Below, piece after piece: positions 1 to 11,300 of a stretch of DNA of 64,000 bases. Position 1 is the stretch's first letter, and the number at the start of each line of letters is the position of its first letter. The notes beneath the pieces are model-generated. The model worked only from the letters and a program-made list of their open reading frames with translations. It was not told the DNA's origin and ran no database searches. Made by a program: the position numbers and the translations under genes. Source of the DNA: Galaxea fascicularis (Eukaryota > Cnidaria > Anthozoa > Scleractinia > Euphylliidae); assembly GCA_948470475.1 (NCBI GenBank), contig OX419337.1, positions 20,044,806-20,108,805 of the forward strand, given 5' to 3'.

Positions 1-1670
1 TGTCTTACCTTTTGTTGTTTTCATGTTGTTTGGATGGACTAAAAACGCTCGTCTTTTTTCCAAATGCATATTTTCGCTCCAATATTTCATTTTGGAGGCT
101 AAAACTCTTCGTTTTCCCTGCTGTCTCTCATTTTTTTTGGGTCAAAGAATTGGTTGAAGAAAAGCCAAGCGAAGTCCGGACGGTTTATATACTCGGCTTC
201 GCTTTGTTGACATTATTGGAAACTCGCAAAAGAGTAATCAACAACTCACTGCCAAATATAAACACGATTTTTAACAGCTGCAGCATTGGAAATGCCAGCA
301 ATTTGTTGTCCATCAAAAGCAATTCTCGTTGTTAGTTAAAAAATCCCAGATTTTTAAGGCTATTGCAGTAAAAACTTCGTCCTTTGTTCAATGTTTACGG
401 CTGAAAAATGTTTTTCAGAAATCCTGAGTCAGATGTTATCATTAACAGTGATGTCAAAAATAATACCACCCACGACTTGTAGTCAAGGTTTGTTGTTTGC
501 AATATTTGTAAGTGATCGAAGTCAAGAAAAAAAAACGATTCTCAACATCACTCGATAATTGCCGTTGATCACCTGAGTTTATTCATGGCTAAAATAGTAT
601 GCTCGATCAGTCTGTCGCAGTCACTTTTCTCAATGAAAAGTAAAGTCGATTTCGCTCAACGTTTTTCCATGCTATTGTAAAAAGGACATCTACGGCACTT
701 TCTATCGTCTTTACTGCATGTAATAGATCACAAGAATAACATAATAAAATGTTCAAAACAAGGCGAGCAAAGTACTTTTGTTCTTTTATGGGCGGTGTCG
801 AAGAGAGCTCAGTTTGAGGTTTTATCGCACTTTCGCTGTAAAATATTTTTTGATAGATTGAAATGTCACCGATCGATTGTGAAGTTGGTTTAATAGTGGG
901 ACACTAGAACTGTTAACCTAGTTGAGTGATTTTTACCACTTGTATCGAAATGTAATCAGATGTAATTAAACTGTGATAAAGAAAAGTTTTTTAATCGTTT
1001 TTGCTCATCATAATCATATAGTTCCTGTGAAACAAAGCCCGATGATATTTCGAAAATCTACGTTTGCACTTGATTGAATGGTTCTGCAGCAAGACAGTAA
1101 AAAAAAATATATATGTAATCACAATATAGAGAAGTCCTTACTGGAGTCATGGCTCAAGTCCTGTGGCATTGCCATGTTAGTTTATCTGTAAATGCTAATA
1201 TTGAGGAAATAATTGTGGAGCTCCGCTTTTAGGCTTGCCTAAATATATATTATTCAAATGGACAACGACAGGTGCGAAAACAAGCAAAACGTGATGTTTT
1301 TTCGCTTAGAAGCCACTTTCTCTCTGGTTATTAAAAATAATTGAGCTGAACGCATATCTTTATGAAATTAATGTAAAAGTTTTCGATCGACATCCCCCGC
1401 AGTCAAAATTTTTATGGCCTTGTATAAGTCTTTTATGTATAACATCGGCATGTATACAGGACGTGGATATTTAATTTTAATTGCAGGTTTTTAATTGGAT
1501 AAATCTACAACGTATGTTCCTCTCCAGTTTTCAATACTTCCAAACATCTTTTATGCACAAGTTATTTGTTCCGTAGAAATTGTAAATCGTAATGACGTTT
1601 GACACACTGCTAACTCTGCTAACTCGTACATTGTGGCCCACCGAAACTGAAATACATAGAACAAAAAATT
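1..1670. other. No gene recognised; receptor-array flank
   Basis: I see no convincing gene here. The open frame at 12-335 resembles no family I know. From about 1200 onward the DNA is similar to stretches near 12.4-12.7 kb, 16.2-16.4 kb, 19.9-20.0 kb and 26.5-26.7 kb, with shared words such as the segment around CTCTGGTTATTAAAAATAA. It therefore belongs to the duplicated intergenic DNA of the receptor array. Confidence 0.5.
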
Positions 1671-1757
1671 CAAATGAACATAACGCTTAGGGATCCACCA
1701 GCCCAGCCCAGCCGAAACGGGACTTCAAAACTCGGGACCTACAAGAAGTTCAACTCT

Positions 1758-1789
1758 CTTACATTTCGGCCACACTGCCGAAATGTAAG
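1758..1789. repeat. Small perfect inverted repeat
   Basis: CTTACATTTCGG and CCGAAATGTAAG form 12-bp arms around an 8-base centre. The paralogous flank near 12.95 kb has only one arm-like sequence, so the second arm looks like a local inversion or snap-back copy. No function is implied. Confidence 0.6.
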
Positions 1790-1980
1790 ACAGGATATTC
1801 ACTCGGGTGTGGCAGGTGTTGGGCTCAGCTGGTATAAGCAACCCCCGGGCCGAAATCTCGGGGATAATCGTCAGGGTACAGCGCTCCAAACACGTAGGTA
1901 TCGCTACCGGCTGAGTTTTTTTTAAAGCTTGTTTTTGTTTTCTCATAGAACCCGCGCGAGGCCATTGCAACTCAACTTGA
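1789..1980 (+). repeat. Dispersed repeat, copy 1 (~190 bp)
   Basis: This segment recurs at 3078-3291 with the same order of blocks. Both copies start with GACAGGATATT, pass through GGGCTCAGCTGGTATAAGC, and end near GAGGCCATTGCAACT. The central word resembles an RNA polymerase III box A, but I find no clear box B (GGTTCGANTCC). It may be a degenerate SINE or part of a duplicated flank. The class is uncertain. Confidence 0.5.
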
Positions 1981-3077
1981 CCAAGAGAGTCTTCCCTTCA
2001 TCGATAATGGCAAGGGACTGACAGGTAACGTATCCGTTTTCATACTTTTAAGCCCCAAAAGCTCTGGAGTGATCCGCATCGAATTTTATGACGAATATTG
2101 GGGACAGAATCGTTCTCTAGCAATTGTGTGGGGGACCACAAATAACAATTTGAATTTTGATGTAGCGATTAAAAGGGTTAATACACCACATATATACATC
2201 AGCAGTTTATTTGAACCCTTGCCTAAATGAGACTCCACTGCAATGGCTGCCGGGTCGCCAGGGACCCATATACTGTAACGATGCAGCACCGTTACCGCTT
2301 GAAGAATTTCAGTGAAAGTTGAAATGCACCGCGCTGTTACTGTCAAATTGCAAATATTAATGCTTAGCGTGTTGTTGGAACTTAACTTTAGCACCCAATC
2401 AATTCAGCAGAGCTCTCGATTTTCACCACTGAAAATGACCGTTTATTCTGCTACCAAAGGAAAATTCTTTGTTTTGATCTCGGACAACACCAAAAAGACC
2501 CAGTTTTGTCTTGGCGTTTCCAATGCACAATAGTCTCCTAGAGCCAGTGGTCTGTATTTCCAGGAAAGCTCGGTTCACGGTCTTTTTTCTCTATTTACTC
2601 TTTCAGCATACCGAACATAAGCTATTTTACGGTAGCTTGTGCTGCTCGTCCAAAACCTCCGTGTTTACGCACGAGATTAATTCTCGGTAACCCATTGGTA
2701 AAGTCGGCATGCAAGTCCGCCAATTCTTATTTCATCTATATTTTGTATAAGCGTCGAGTCATCCAGTCCTACTGGCAAAATATTGTACCCACCGCATTAC
2801 TTACAAAGCAAAACACGCCAAAATTGCCTATTAAGTATGCATGAGTATGCATCAGCTTCTCTATTCCTTTCATAATAGTCAAAATGGTAATACGCATGCG
2901 CGCGTAGTAAATGCGCACCACATTAATGACAAAATGAATAAATCAGATGATATTTAAATAGAATTTGTTATCCATAGTTTGATATGTAGGACCTGTACTT
3001 TGCTGCGCGTTTGGAGTGGGATTGTCACGAATGGTTTAGGGGCCGACAAATCTCTCCCTCACTGACTGCCATGGGAT
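1981..3077. other. No gene recognised between the two repeat copies
   Basis: The two opposing open frames near 2086-2394 and 2312-2533 show no domain or family resemblance and overlap each other on opposite strands. I see no RNA gene or terminal repeat here. Confidence 0.4.
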
Positions 3078-3291
3078 GACAGGATATTTACTCCGGTGTG
3101 TAGTGTGCTGGGCTCAGCTGGTATAAGCGACCCCGGGCCGAAATCTCGGGGATAATCGTCAGGGTACAGCGCTCCAAACACGGAGGTACCGCTACCAGCT
3201 GAGTTTTTTTTCTTTTCTTTTTTTTTTTTTTTCAAAGCTTGTTTTGGTTTTCTCATAGAACCCGCGTGAGGCCATTGCAACTGAACTTCAC
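3078..3291 (+). repeat. Dispersed repeat, copy 2 (~210 bp)
   Basis: This is the second copy of the repeat at 1789-1980. It differs by substitutions and a longer pyrimidine tract (T/C-rich run around 3207-3232). The sequence that follows (3300-3540) is paralogous to 12985-13260, which is the far 5' flank of a receptor gene copy. Confidence 0.5.
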
Positions 3292-3821
3292 CATCACCGC
3301 AAATCTCTCTGGAAACAAAGGATATCAGTCTGCTTTGTTTTTATATTTTCTATCCGCGCTAACTAAAGGACTACAAATGCACAGCTGGGACAGTAAATAA
3401 TTAAAACGCGCTGCTTATAATTGAAACTTTATTTTCGATTTGACAATCTTGTAGGGAGGGCTATGAGAATTCAAGATACAAATAAAATATTAGTTACTTT
3501 AGTTTTGGACAGCGTTAGGTTTACTTTGAAAATGACAACTCCACGTAGAACACATATTTTTGTAAAAAACAGATTATACATTAGCCTGCAGTGCAGGCGG
3601 ATTTTGGCGGGGGCGAGTTGATATTCCCATCGGTTGTTCAGGCCGCCATCTTGAATTAGGAAAACAGTGGAGAGTTGCGGCGAGGTAAAAAATTTACCAA
3701 GCCAGTGGGAGGGAGAAAGAAAATTTGGGGAGAGGGGAGGGGGGGGGAAGAAATTCCTTCCCCCCTCCCCTAAATCATGATATTATCACAACATTTTTAT
3801 TAAGTAAGAATTTTTTTTCTT

Positions 3822-3938
3822 CCTAACCCTAACCCTAACCCTTAACCCTGACCCTAACCCTAACCCTAACCCTAACCCTAACCCTAACCCTAACCCTAAC
3901 CCTAACCCTTACCCTAACCCTAACCCTAACCCTAACCC
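3822..3938. repeat. Interstitial telomeric tract (CCCTAA)n
   Basis: About 19 consecutive CCCTAA units run across this stretch, interrupted by a few variants (CCCTTAA, CCCTGA, CCCTTA). The unit is the complement of the metazoan telomere repeat TTAGGG. The tract lies inside a chromosome arm segment, and its right edge touches an open coding remnant directly. It could be a healed break, a telomere-mediated insertion or an old end fusion. No second tract in the opposite orientation is visible. Confidence 0.9.
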
Positions 3939-4581
3939 ACTACCACCCGAATTTAATGTTGATAAATGTGAAGTAGGCCTGCTTCCTGAACAAGTCTGTC
4001 TAGAAGATGCCCCATCCTTAGGATGTAAAAGACGAAATAAGAAGAGTCAGTTTTTTGAAACCACTGCAGGTTTGCTGGCGCTGATTCGCCCTTGTGGAAT
4101 TGTGGTGAACATGACAGAAATGTTCACCAGCGAATCCCTGACACAAGTATTTCTTTTCATGTTGCGCACATTTTCCCGAGATATAGCTGATATTGGAAGA
4201 TTGAAATACTTAGGTTACGACAGAGCATGTGCGCTAGTGCCGTACCTAAGAAATCAGGCAAAAAACAGCAGTGCAGGCGCCAAACTACTACTTCAACACG
4301 TTAAATTCTTAGTAGACATTTTCCATGTTTCCAAACACACTGAAGCTGTTTGTATGCCTCCAGACAATCCTAAATGTCAATTCCATCCGCATCTCTCCCA
4401 GTTTTCTAAAATCAAAGGCGTCAACACTGAATCCTGTGAGCAAGGATTTCGTAGACTAAACCAGTACTTTGAGATAACAAGAAAAATGACTCAATACAAA
4501 CGCAATATTTTGTTTTGGTTCGTGAATGACTCTTTCAACAGCGATCTTGAAAAAGAGCTTAAAACTCGAAAATTGGTGTAA
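3939..4581 (+). pseudogene. KDZ-like transposase C-terminal fragment
   Basis: The reading frame is open from the last telomeric repeat to a TAA at 4579-4581, about 213 codons. There is no believable start codon, so the 5' part of the gene is missing. Recognisable pieces are a GYDRAC motif, a [14 protein letters not shown] segment with His and Cys, and an [13 protein letters not shown] segment near the end. I recall this order from cnidarian multi-copy proteins related to Kyakuja-Dileera-Zisupton (KDZ) transposases, where Asp, His/Cys and Glu form the catalytic or metal-binding core. Assignment to KDZ rests on motif order from memory and is moderate. Truncation by the telomeric tract makes it a non-functional remnant. 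Confidence 0.45.
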
Positions 4582-4902
4582 CTAAATCTAGTTTTACAGT
4601 ATCGCCTCTTATAGATATTGAAAAGAGGAAATGACCACGAAATTGTATACGTATGTAGAGACCCTGAATCCTGTGAGCAAGGATTTCGTAGACTAAACCA
4701 GTACTTTGAGATAACAAGAAAAATGACTCAATACAAACGCGATATTTTGTTTTGGTTTGTGAATGACTCTTTCAACAGCGATCTTGAAAAAAAGCTTAAA
4801 ACTCGAAAATTGATGTAACTAAATCTAGTTTTACAATATCGCCTCTTACTGATAGATATTGAAAGGAGGAAATGATCACGAAGTTGAATACGTATGTAGA
4901 GA
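4429..4902 (+). repeat. Tandem duplication, period 237 bp
   Basis: GAATCCTGTGAGCAAGG starts at 4429 and again at 4666, and the two units match over their full length apart from a few substitutions and a 4-base insertion in the second unit. The duplicated unit contains the last 50 codons of the KDZ-like frame, its stop codon and about 85 bases of trailing DNA. The second copy therefore produces a separate short open frame that is a duplicate, not a new gene. Confidence 0.9.
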
Positions 4903-5882
4903 ATTTTGATATTATCATGATTTATCAAACAATCACTGTCAGTGTCTGTTCTTCTTTGTTACATGATAAAATCACTTGCGTAAGACATGATTTGAGAATG
5001 AGAGTGATACATGATATTATAGCTTGCTATTCAGAAATATATTTTTCCATGCTATTCTCAAGATTTGAGAGTGATACTTTGATATCTCAATTTACCACTT
5101 TTTCAAATTAAAGATTTGATGGCGACAATTACAGAATTTGCAAGCGAAAATTATTGAGCAACTATAATGATAATCTCAAATGATAATGATAGTTTGATAT
5201 TTGACATGCACATTATGATGAAAATGATTCCTCGATATTATCATTCTATTATCACCCAAATATCAATAAAATATCAAAATATCAAGTCTCAAACAAATAA
5301 CATCCTATCAAGATATTTTGATAAACCGCAATACTGCACCTTAGTGAGATAACGGCTGTAGCAGAGAAAAAAATTCAATGGTCACTTCTTTAGCGTTTTA
5401 CTTTAGCCGGTTCGTTAATTGAAAATGGAAAAGGAAAGAAGGCTGCTTGTGGACTGAAAGCAATAACGAAACAAGAAAGACTGAATAAAGATGAAAAATG
5501 CTTATTAAATTGAGCGCTTGCCTCGCATACGGTTGAGCTAGTGACTGTGTTTTTCGCCGAAACTGTGACTACCGTTTACTCACTATTTTCTGTTATTCAT
5601 GGAAATATTGTCATTCGTGTCATCCTCGCCTGTGGTACAATTAGCCTTCATGTAGTAAAAGAAAGGAAGCGATGTCTTTTTTTCTATCGGAGCTAAATAA
5701 AAGATTATAAATGCACACGGCAGCTGCCATAGTTAAAATTGAAACGTAATTCGGTATCCTGCTAATTGACGCTTCCCTTCTGTTCAGGCAGCCTCAAATT
5801 TAACCGATTGCGTCATAATCCTCTGATCGTCAGAGCTGTACGATCACTGAAATTAGCTCCCTTTTTACAACAACAAAGTAAA
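4903..5882. other. AT-rich spacer, then receptor 5' flank
   Basis: 4903-5345 is AT-rich with many GATAT/TATC words and no convincing gene. From about 5350 the DNA matches the 5' flanks of the other receptor copies (for example 17855-17975 and 36900-37110). Shared landmarks include the AACAAGAAAGACTGAATA segment and the CATGTAGTAAAAGAAAGGAAGCGAT segment. Confidence 0.6.
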
Positions 5883-6800
5883 ATGGCGATGGCAAACTTT
5901 ACTGTCCACCTCAGTGACAAATCATATACGAAACATTACTGTTCAACAGAATTGGCGGAGGGAAGAACAAACCAATTAATGGTCCTCATAGCACTGAATC
6001 TTTTTCTGTTCGTCAACGCATTTCTGGGGAATGCTCTGATCCTTGCTGCCCTTCACAAGGCGTCTTCACTTCATTTGCCGTCCAAACTCTTGTTTCGAAA
6101 CCTGGCGACAACTGATCTTGCTGTTGGCATCATTGTACAGCCTTTGCATGTTACTTATTTAATATCTATGTTCAAGGAACAATGGCATATTTGTCGCTTC
6201 GCAGTTCTTGTTGCTTATATCACAAGCTATATTTTGTGTGGAGTGTCACTGTTAACACTGACCGCAATTAGCGTGGACAGACTTCTCGCTCTGTTGTTGG
6301 GGCTCAGATACAGACAAGTTGTAACTTCGAAGCGAATCTATATAATCTGCATCGTTGTTTGGTTTGGGTGTGTTATCAATTCAACGATGCGATTTTGGAA
6401 TCAACATATAACTTTATGGAGTGGATCCATTATTACATTACTGTGTTTAGTCACCTCAGTCTTTTCCTACGTAAAGATATTCTTCACCCTTCGGCTTCGA
6501 GACCAAGTACAAGTACAAGGACAGCAAAACCAAAACGTACTGCTGAACAGAGTGCGATACAAAAAGACAGTAAACAGTGCACTGTGGGTGCAGTTAACAT
6601 TAGTTCTCTGTTATCTACCCAAGTTTATAACTCCTGCTTTACATCTTCGAAGAGAAGTGTCGCCATCTGTACTCGTCGCTACTTTGATCACAATCACGTT
6701 AGTTTACCTAAACTCGTCATTAAACCCACTTCTTTACTGTTGGAAGATCAGAGAAGTCCGCCAAGCAGTGAAAGGTATCGTCAAAGGACTGTTTTGTTGA
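5883..6800 (+). CDS. Class A (rhodopsin-like) GPCR, copy 1
   Basis: This is a 305-residue single-exon receptor with seven hydrophobic segments. Visible class A landmarks are LGNAL in TM1, LATTDLAVG in TM2, a Cys before TM3 (WHICRF), VDRLLAL as the DRY-type motif, CYLP in TM6 in place of CWxP, and NPLLY in TM7. The chosen ATG is the one shared in context (GTAAAATGGCGATGGCAAAC) with copies 2, 4 and 5. An ATG 39 codons upstream lies in DNA that is non-coding in the paralogues. Extracellular loop 2 is very short and lacks the usual Cys, as in some melanocortin- and adenosine-like receptors. The ligand is unknown, and the protein presumably sits in the plasma membrane and signals through G proteins. 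It appears intact. Confidence 0.88.
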   Translation: MAMANFTVHLSDKSYTKHYCSTELAEGRTNQLMVLIALNLFLFVNAFLGNALILAALHKASSLHLPSKLLFRNLATTDLAVGIIVQPLHVTYLISMFKEQWHICRFAVLVAYITSYILCGVSLLTLTAISVDRLLALLLGLRYRQVVTSKRIYIICIVVWFGCVINSTMRFWNQHITLWSGSIITLLCLVTSVFSYVKIFFTLRLRDQVQVQGQQNQNVLLNRVRYKKTVNSALWVQLTLVLCYLPKFITPALHLRREVSPSVLVATLITITLVYLNSSLNPLLYCWKIREVRQAVKGIVKGLFC

Positions 6801-7268
6801 TCAAGTCAATTGCAACGTTATAATTTACCTTAGTTCAGTTCAGTTATAAGTAAATGTTAAACCACATGAAGGGTAAAACTCATAAAGAAGACTTTAAAAT
6901 ACTAGCCTTGTTGATAATACAAATATATCGAAATAGCTAATGTGCCTCAAATGGTGTATGAAATGTTTGGTAAGGTAGAAAGCGCAAGATAATAACTTGT
7001 CACCTTAATTTATAAATATTCTGAGTTACTCTTTGAATAACGTTTTTCAGTTCACTCTCTCAGAGAAAACGCGTAAACATCAACACTCACAAGAAGCTGC
7101 GTGCAAGGCAGATAATCACAATCGCAAAGGAAGGAAAATGAAACGTAAAACATTCACGTCTTGGTTCCGATTGATTGATATTAATTTTTTTTTATAAGAC
7201 GGTTGTTCCCTCTAGATGAACGAGCCTTGTTGTTTTTATCATATTTTTTACTCCTCCATTTCATTACT
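6801..7268. other. Receptor 3' flank, no gene
   Basis: The DNA is paralogous to 15363-15800 and 38487-38700. The segment before 7268 (ACTCCTCCATTTCATTACT) is uninterrupted at 15782-15800. It shows the pre-insertion state of the BEL element that follows. Confidence 0.7.
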
Positions 7269-7479
7269 TGTGGCTACCATTTCCGGTTCCTGTTGATCAT
7301 GTGATTCCCCAGGGGAATTACACGTGCGTTTTGTAGTTTTTTGAAAAAAACCAAGTTGTCGCATCCAACAGTATTTTTTTGACGTACAATTTTGATGTGA
7401 AGTTTTAATGTACAGTCCTTGAAGTGCGAGTAAAAACAAATTCAAATTTAGGATTGTCTAGTTCATTGGGGAACTAACA
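7269..7479 (+). repeat. 5' LTR of BEL-1
   Basis: This is the 211-bp direct repeat partner of 11973-12184. It starts TGTGGCTACC and ends GGGAACTAACA. It should carry the promoter and the R region. Confidence 0.92.
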
Positions 7480-7533
7480 GTCAAAAAAATACTGTCTGAC
7501 AAGTTTGCGAGCGACGAAGCGTTTGGTTGTGTG

Positions 7534-7849
7534 GTTCTCAGGGAGAACCCAACGTGAATTTATTGGCACAATTTGACTTTCTCTGGATTCGTGAGCGACG
7601 TTTTGGATCGCTGTTTTAATTTGGTTCTCAGGGAGAACAGTGTTTCAAGTCTTGGACGTCATTTGCTTTGGAATTTAGTTTTCAGGGAGAGCGATCTTAT
7701 GGGATTTGGATGCCACTTCTTGAATGTTGTTGTTTGTTCGTCTATTTAGCGGCGACGTGCTTGGATTACAACTTGTTCTTTGAAATAGTTTACTCGTTAT
7801 TTCGCGAGAGGATTGAGCTTGTCTTCGATTATTAGTTCTCAGGGAGAAC
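7534..7849 (+). promoter_or_regulatory. Four copies of a palindromic hairpin motif in the BEL-1 leader
   Basis: GTTCTCAGGGAGAAC occurs exactly at 7534-7548, 7624-7638 and 7835-7849. A variant GTTTTCAGGGAGAGC lies at 7678-7692. In RNA each folds as a 6-bp stem with an AGG triloop, and the variant's two changes keep pairing through G-U wobbles. The cluster lies between the 5' LTR and the gag start, where retroelement packaging or translation signals usually sit. Its function is inferred. Confidence 0.7.
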
Positions 7850-8396
7850 ATAACTTTAGATTAAACAGAACATTACTTTATGACACGGCGATTATTTGTT
7901 ATTTTGCTGGCCGTTTTCCGCGTTTGGAATTTCAGCGTTAGTGTGGATGATTCAGTGTTTGGAACGATGTCTGTAGCCGCTGTATATAAACTTAGCACTC
8001 TACTTTATTTATGTCACGTTTATACACGTCCCGTACGGCACAAAACCGCCGTCCCAGAACGGTTCTATGAAAGGAGAATTACAAAAAATATATTAAGATT
8101 AAGACGACAGAAAACTTGCAACAATACAGGAAACATACGGCCAAAATACAAACGTACCTTATCGGTGACTCTACGTACGACACAGGAAAAACTACCAGCA
8201 GCGAAAACAACTAAACAACCTAACGTACACTATAAGCAACGAGACGAAAATTAAAAACTTGCACAAAAAAGATTGGCTTTTAAAACTAAGACGAACAAAA
8301 GAGGTGTGAGCATACATAGACATGAAAAAGGTTACGTAATGAAACAAAAGGAAAAACAAATAAAAGTATTAAAACAGTTACGCAACTGCGGTAACA

Positions 8397-11300
8397 ATGT
8401 CTGTGCGGTCGCTTCCTGCTGTTGAGAGTGCTGAACAAGGAAATGTTCGTAATTCTGTGTCGGAACCTGGATTTAAAAGCCCTGTCCAATTGAGGGGAAG
8501 TTCTCGTACGAAGCAACCGAGTAAATTGTTCGGATTTGAAAGTTATAGAGCTGAAAGGGCGAGAACATTGTTTCATTCGCGCTCAGGTTATGTTGGCACT
8601 CTTACAAAATTACAAGGACTCATTCAACAGCTGATGGATCAAGAGGGAGGTTTGGAGGATCTTAAATTAAAACAAAAGGCGTATGACGACGTTTGGCGAA
8701 AATTTTTGAATACGCATGAAGAATATGTCGAGTGTCTCGAACTAATTGATTATGCAGAGCAACTCGAAAAGGCCCGCGTGAGTTACAAGGAGCAGATGGC
8801 GCGGAAATTGAAGTTTGATAGTAGGATTGAGTCATGGAAATCCGAAAGAGAACAAGGAGCAATGCCACTTTCACGAAAGTCAAGCCGCACAAGCCGATCT
8901 TCAAGTTCAAGTTCTGTATCACTGGCCCTGGCGAAGAAAAGGGAACAGCTTGCGCTCGCTCAGCTTAAGACAACACAAGTGTTACGCGAACAGGAGCTAA
9001 AGAGGAAAATGTCTGAGCTACAGTATGCTAAAGAAATTATGGAAGCTCAAATGGAGGAAGAACGGGCAACAGTAAGCCTTAATGTTTTCGAAGAAGTTGA
9101 CCGCCAAGGTACACGCGCCGATGGTGAGGATCACAAAGAGCGATTAGCAGAGTTTGTTCCTGAAGATGCTAATGTGGGCGGCGCCCTTGAAGAGGATGAT
9201 AACAAAACGAGCAATGTACCAGTAATAGGCCCACCTATGGAAGAGCTGCCAGCTGTGAAGCCATTTCCAGTTATTCAAGAGCCCAGCACAGCATTGCCAA
9301 GAGTTAAAACAGAGTGTGGTAGGCAGGCAGCAATTGAACACCAGAAGACATGCCCACAAACTGTAGTTGAGCACTTAAAGCCAGAATTACCTAATCCATC
9401 GTTGCCAGTTCCCTCTGAATGTTGCAATCAAGACACCACTTGTTTGATAGCAGAGCATTTACCTGTGCAGGCTCAACTACCAAGGCAAGGAGTCGCAGAA
9501 GATATTGCAAGAGCTCTGGGTCAGATAGTTTCAATGCCTAAGGTTGAATACATGCGTTTTGATGGCGACCCCATTAAGTATGTCTCGTATTTTCATAACT
9601 TTGAAACTTGTTTAGAAAAGGAGAATCTGGACAATTCGAAACTCTTGCAGCTGTTAATCCAGCGCTGTTTTGGAAAGGCAAGGGACGCTATTGAAAGCTG
9701 TGTGAACCTGCCAGTAGATGAAGGTTACCTTGTGGCCAAGAGTACTTTACGGGAAAATTTTGGACTTCCTCATATTATAGCCAAAGCACACATTAGGAAG
9801 TTAGAGAATCTGCGCCCATTGAGGCAAGCAGATGGAACAAGCTTGTTAGAGTTTTCCCGCCATTTAGAGGTGGCCAGTAGAACACTTTCAGGCATGGGCT
9901 CTGAATATGTCAGTGACTTGAAGCATATGAACACATTAAGAGAGCTGAACAAGAAGCTACCATTGTCACTAAGAGTTAAGTGGACTGAATGTGCGGGAAG
10001 AATTATTTCTTCAGGTTCAAGGCCAAAGTTTGCAGACCTCTTAAAGTTTCTGAGGGAAAGAGCCGCACTTATTAACAATGAATTTGGAGAGGATCTAACC
10101 CCAAGCCCCTCAAAGGAGAATGCAAGGCAGAGGGATCAGCGGGCTCGAGCACCTAAGATGATTACCTCATTAACCAGTGGAGTTTCAGGTCAGCAAAGGA
10201 ACTTGCATAGAGGGAACCAGTCAAGGCCAGGTTGTGCCGTTTGTCATGGTCAACATGGAGTATGGCGATGTCAAAGATTCAAGAACCAGCCTATCCGAGA
10301 TAAGTGGAAGCTAGTGCAGGAACAATCTCTTTGTATCAAGTGTTTGCAAGCTGGTCACCTTGCAAGATCATGTCCGAAGACTTATTTCAAGTGTCAGGTG
10401 GATGGCTGTAACAAAGAGCATAACACATTGCTGCACCCCCCTCCAGCAGATCCCAGTGTATTGAGCGTCAATCAAGGCACCCTGAGTCAAGACGGGATGG
10501 AAAGTAATGTTAGCAATGATTCAAGTGGAGTAGCAAGTGAACGAGCTGCTGTAACAGCTGCTACTGGGGCCGGCAAGCGAGTTTGTCTTAGTGTAGTTCC
10601 AGTAAAGGTCCTAAGTAAAGGTGGAAGTCTGGAGCCAGTTGAGACATATGCTTTGTTAGACAGTGGCTCAGAAGTAACTCTTTGTCATGAAATTTTACAG
10701 GAGAAGTTAGGTGCAAGTGGTATGAAGTTCAATTTCACATTATCGGGCATGACCGGCTCAACCAGAGTAGAGAGCGCACAAATTGACCTTGTGGTGATGT
10801 CAATGGACGAGTCAGTGTCTGTAGAGTTGTCAAATGTCAGGACAGTCAAGGATATGCCAATATCAGAGAATTGTATTGCAAAGAGGAAGGACCTCGAAAA
10901 TTGGCCACATCTCTGTGACATTGAGTTGCAACAATTGGACGTTGGTGGTGTCATGTTGGTGATCGGGCTGAAAGAGAAGCCGAATCTGTTCTTACCAATG
11001 GAGTGTCGTGTTGGCCGAGATGGGGAACCAGTTGCAGTTAGGTATAGCTTGGGATGGACAGTGATAGGTCCTGTTGGTGGAGGAGACTACACTGCAGACC
11101 GCTCAGCCAACTTTTTACGTTTGGTGGAGAACTCTGTTAATTGTACTAGTGGGTTAGATTTACAAGATCGTGTTTCTCATGATGGTTCCAGGGTGGACAT
11201 TGCCTTTCCTGAAGGCACAGACAATGGAGACCGTGGTATAGGAACTGTTCGTGGAGAAATCTATGCAGAGTCAGTGTGTGACATTAAAGAGACTGAGAAT

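Noticed and set aside
12..335. 107-codon open frame at the left edge
   Set aside because: No family resemblance, AT-rich and in flank-type DNA; probably chance.
5766..5882. Upstream ATG extending GPCR copy 1 by 39 residues
   Set aside because: The extension lies in DNA that is non-coding flank in the paralogues and adds no signal peptide; the shared start context is at 5883.
7880..8254. 124-codon frame in the BEL-1 leader with a hydrophobic start
   Set aside because: No counterpart recognised in BEL-2 and very basic composition; could be a chance frame in the leader.
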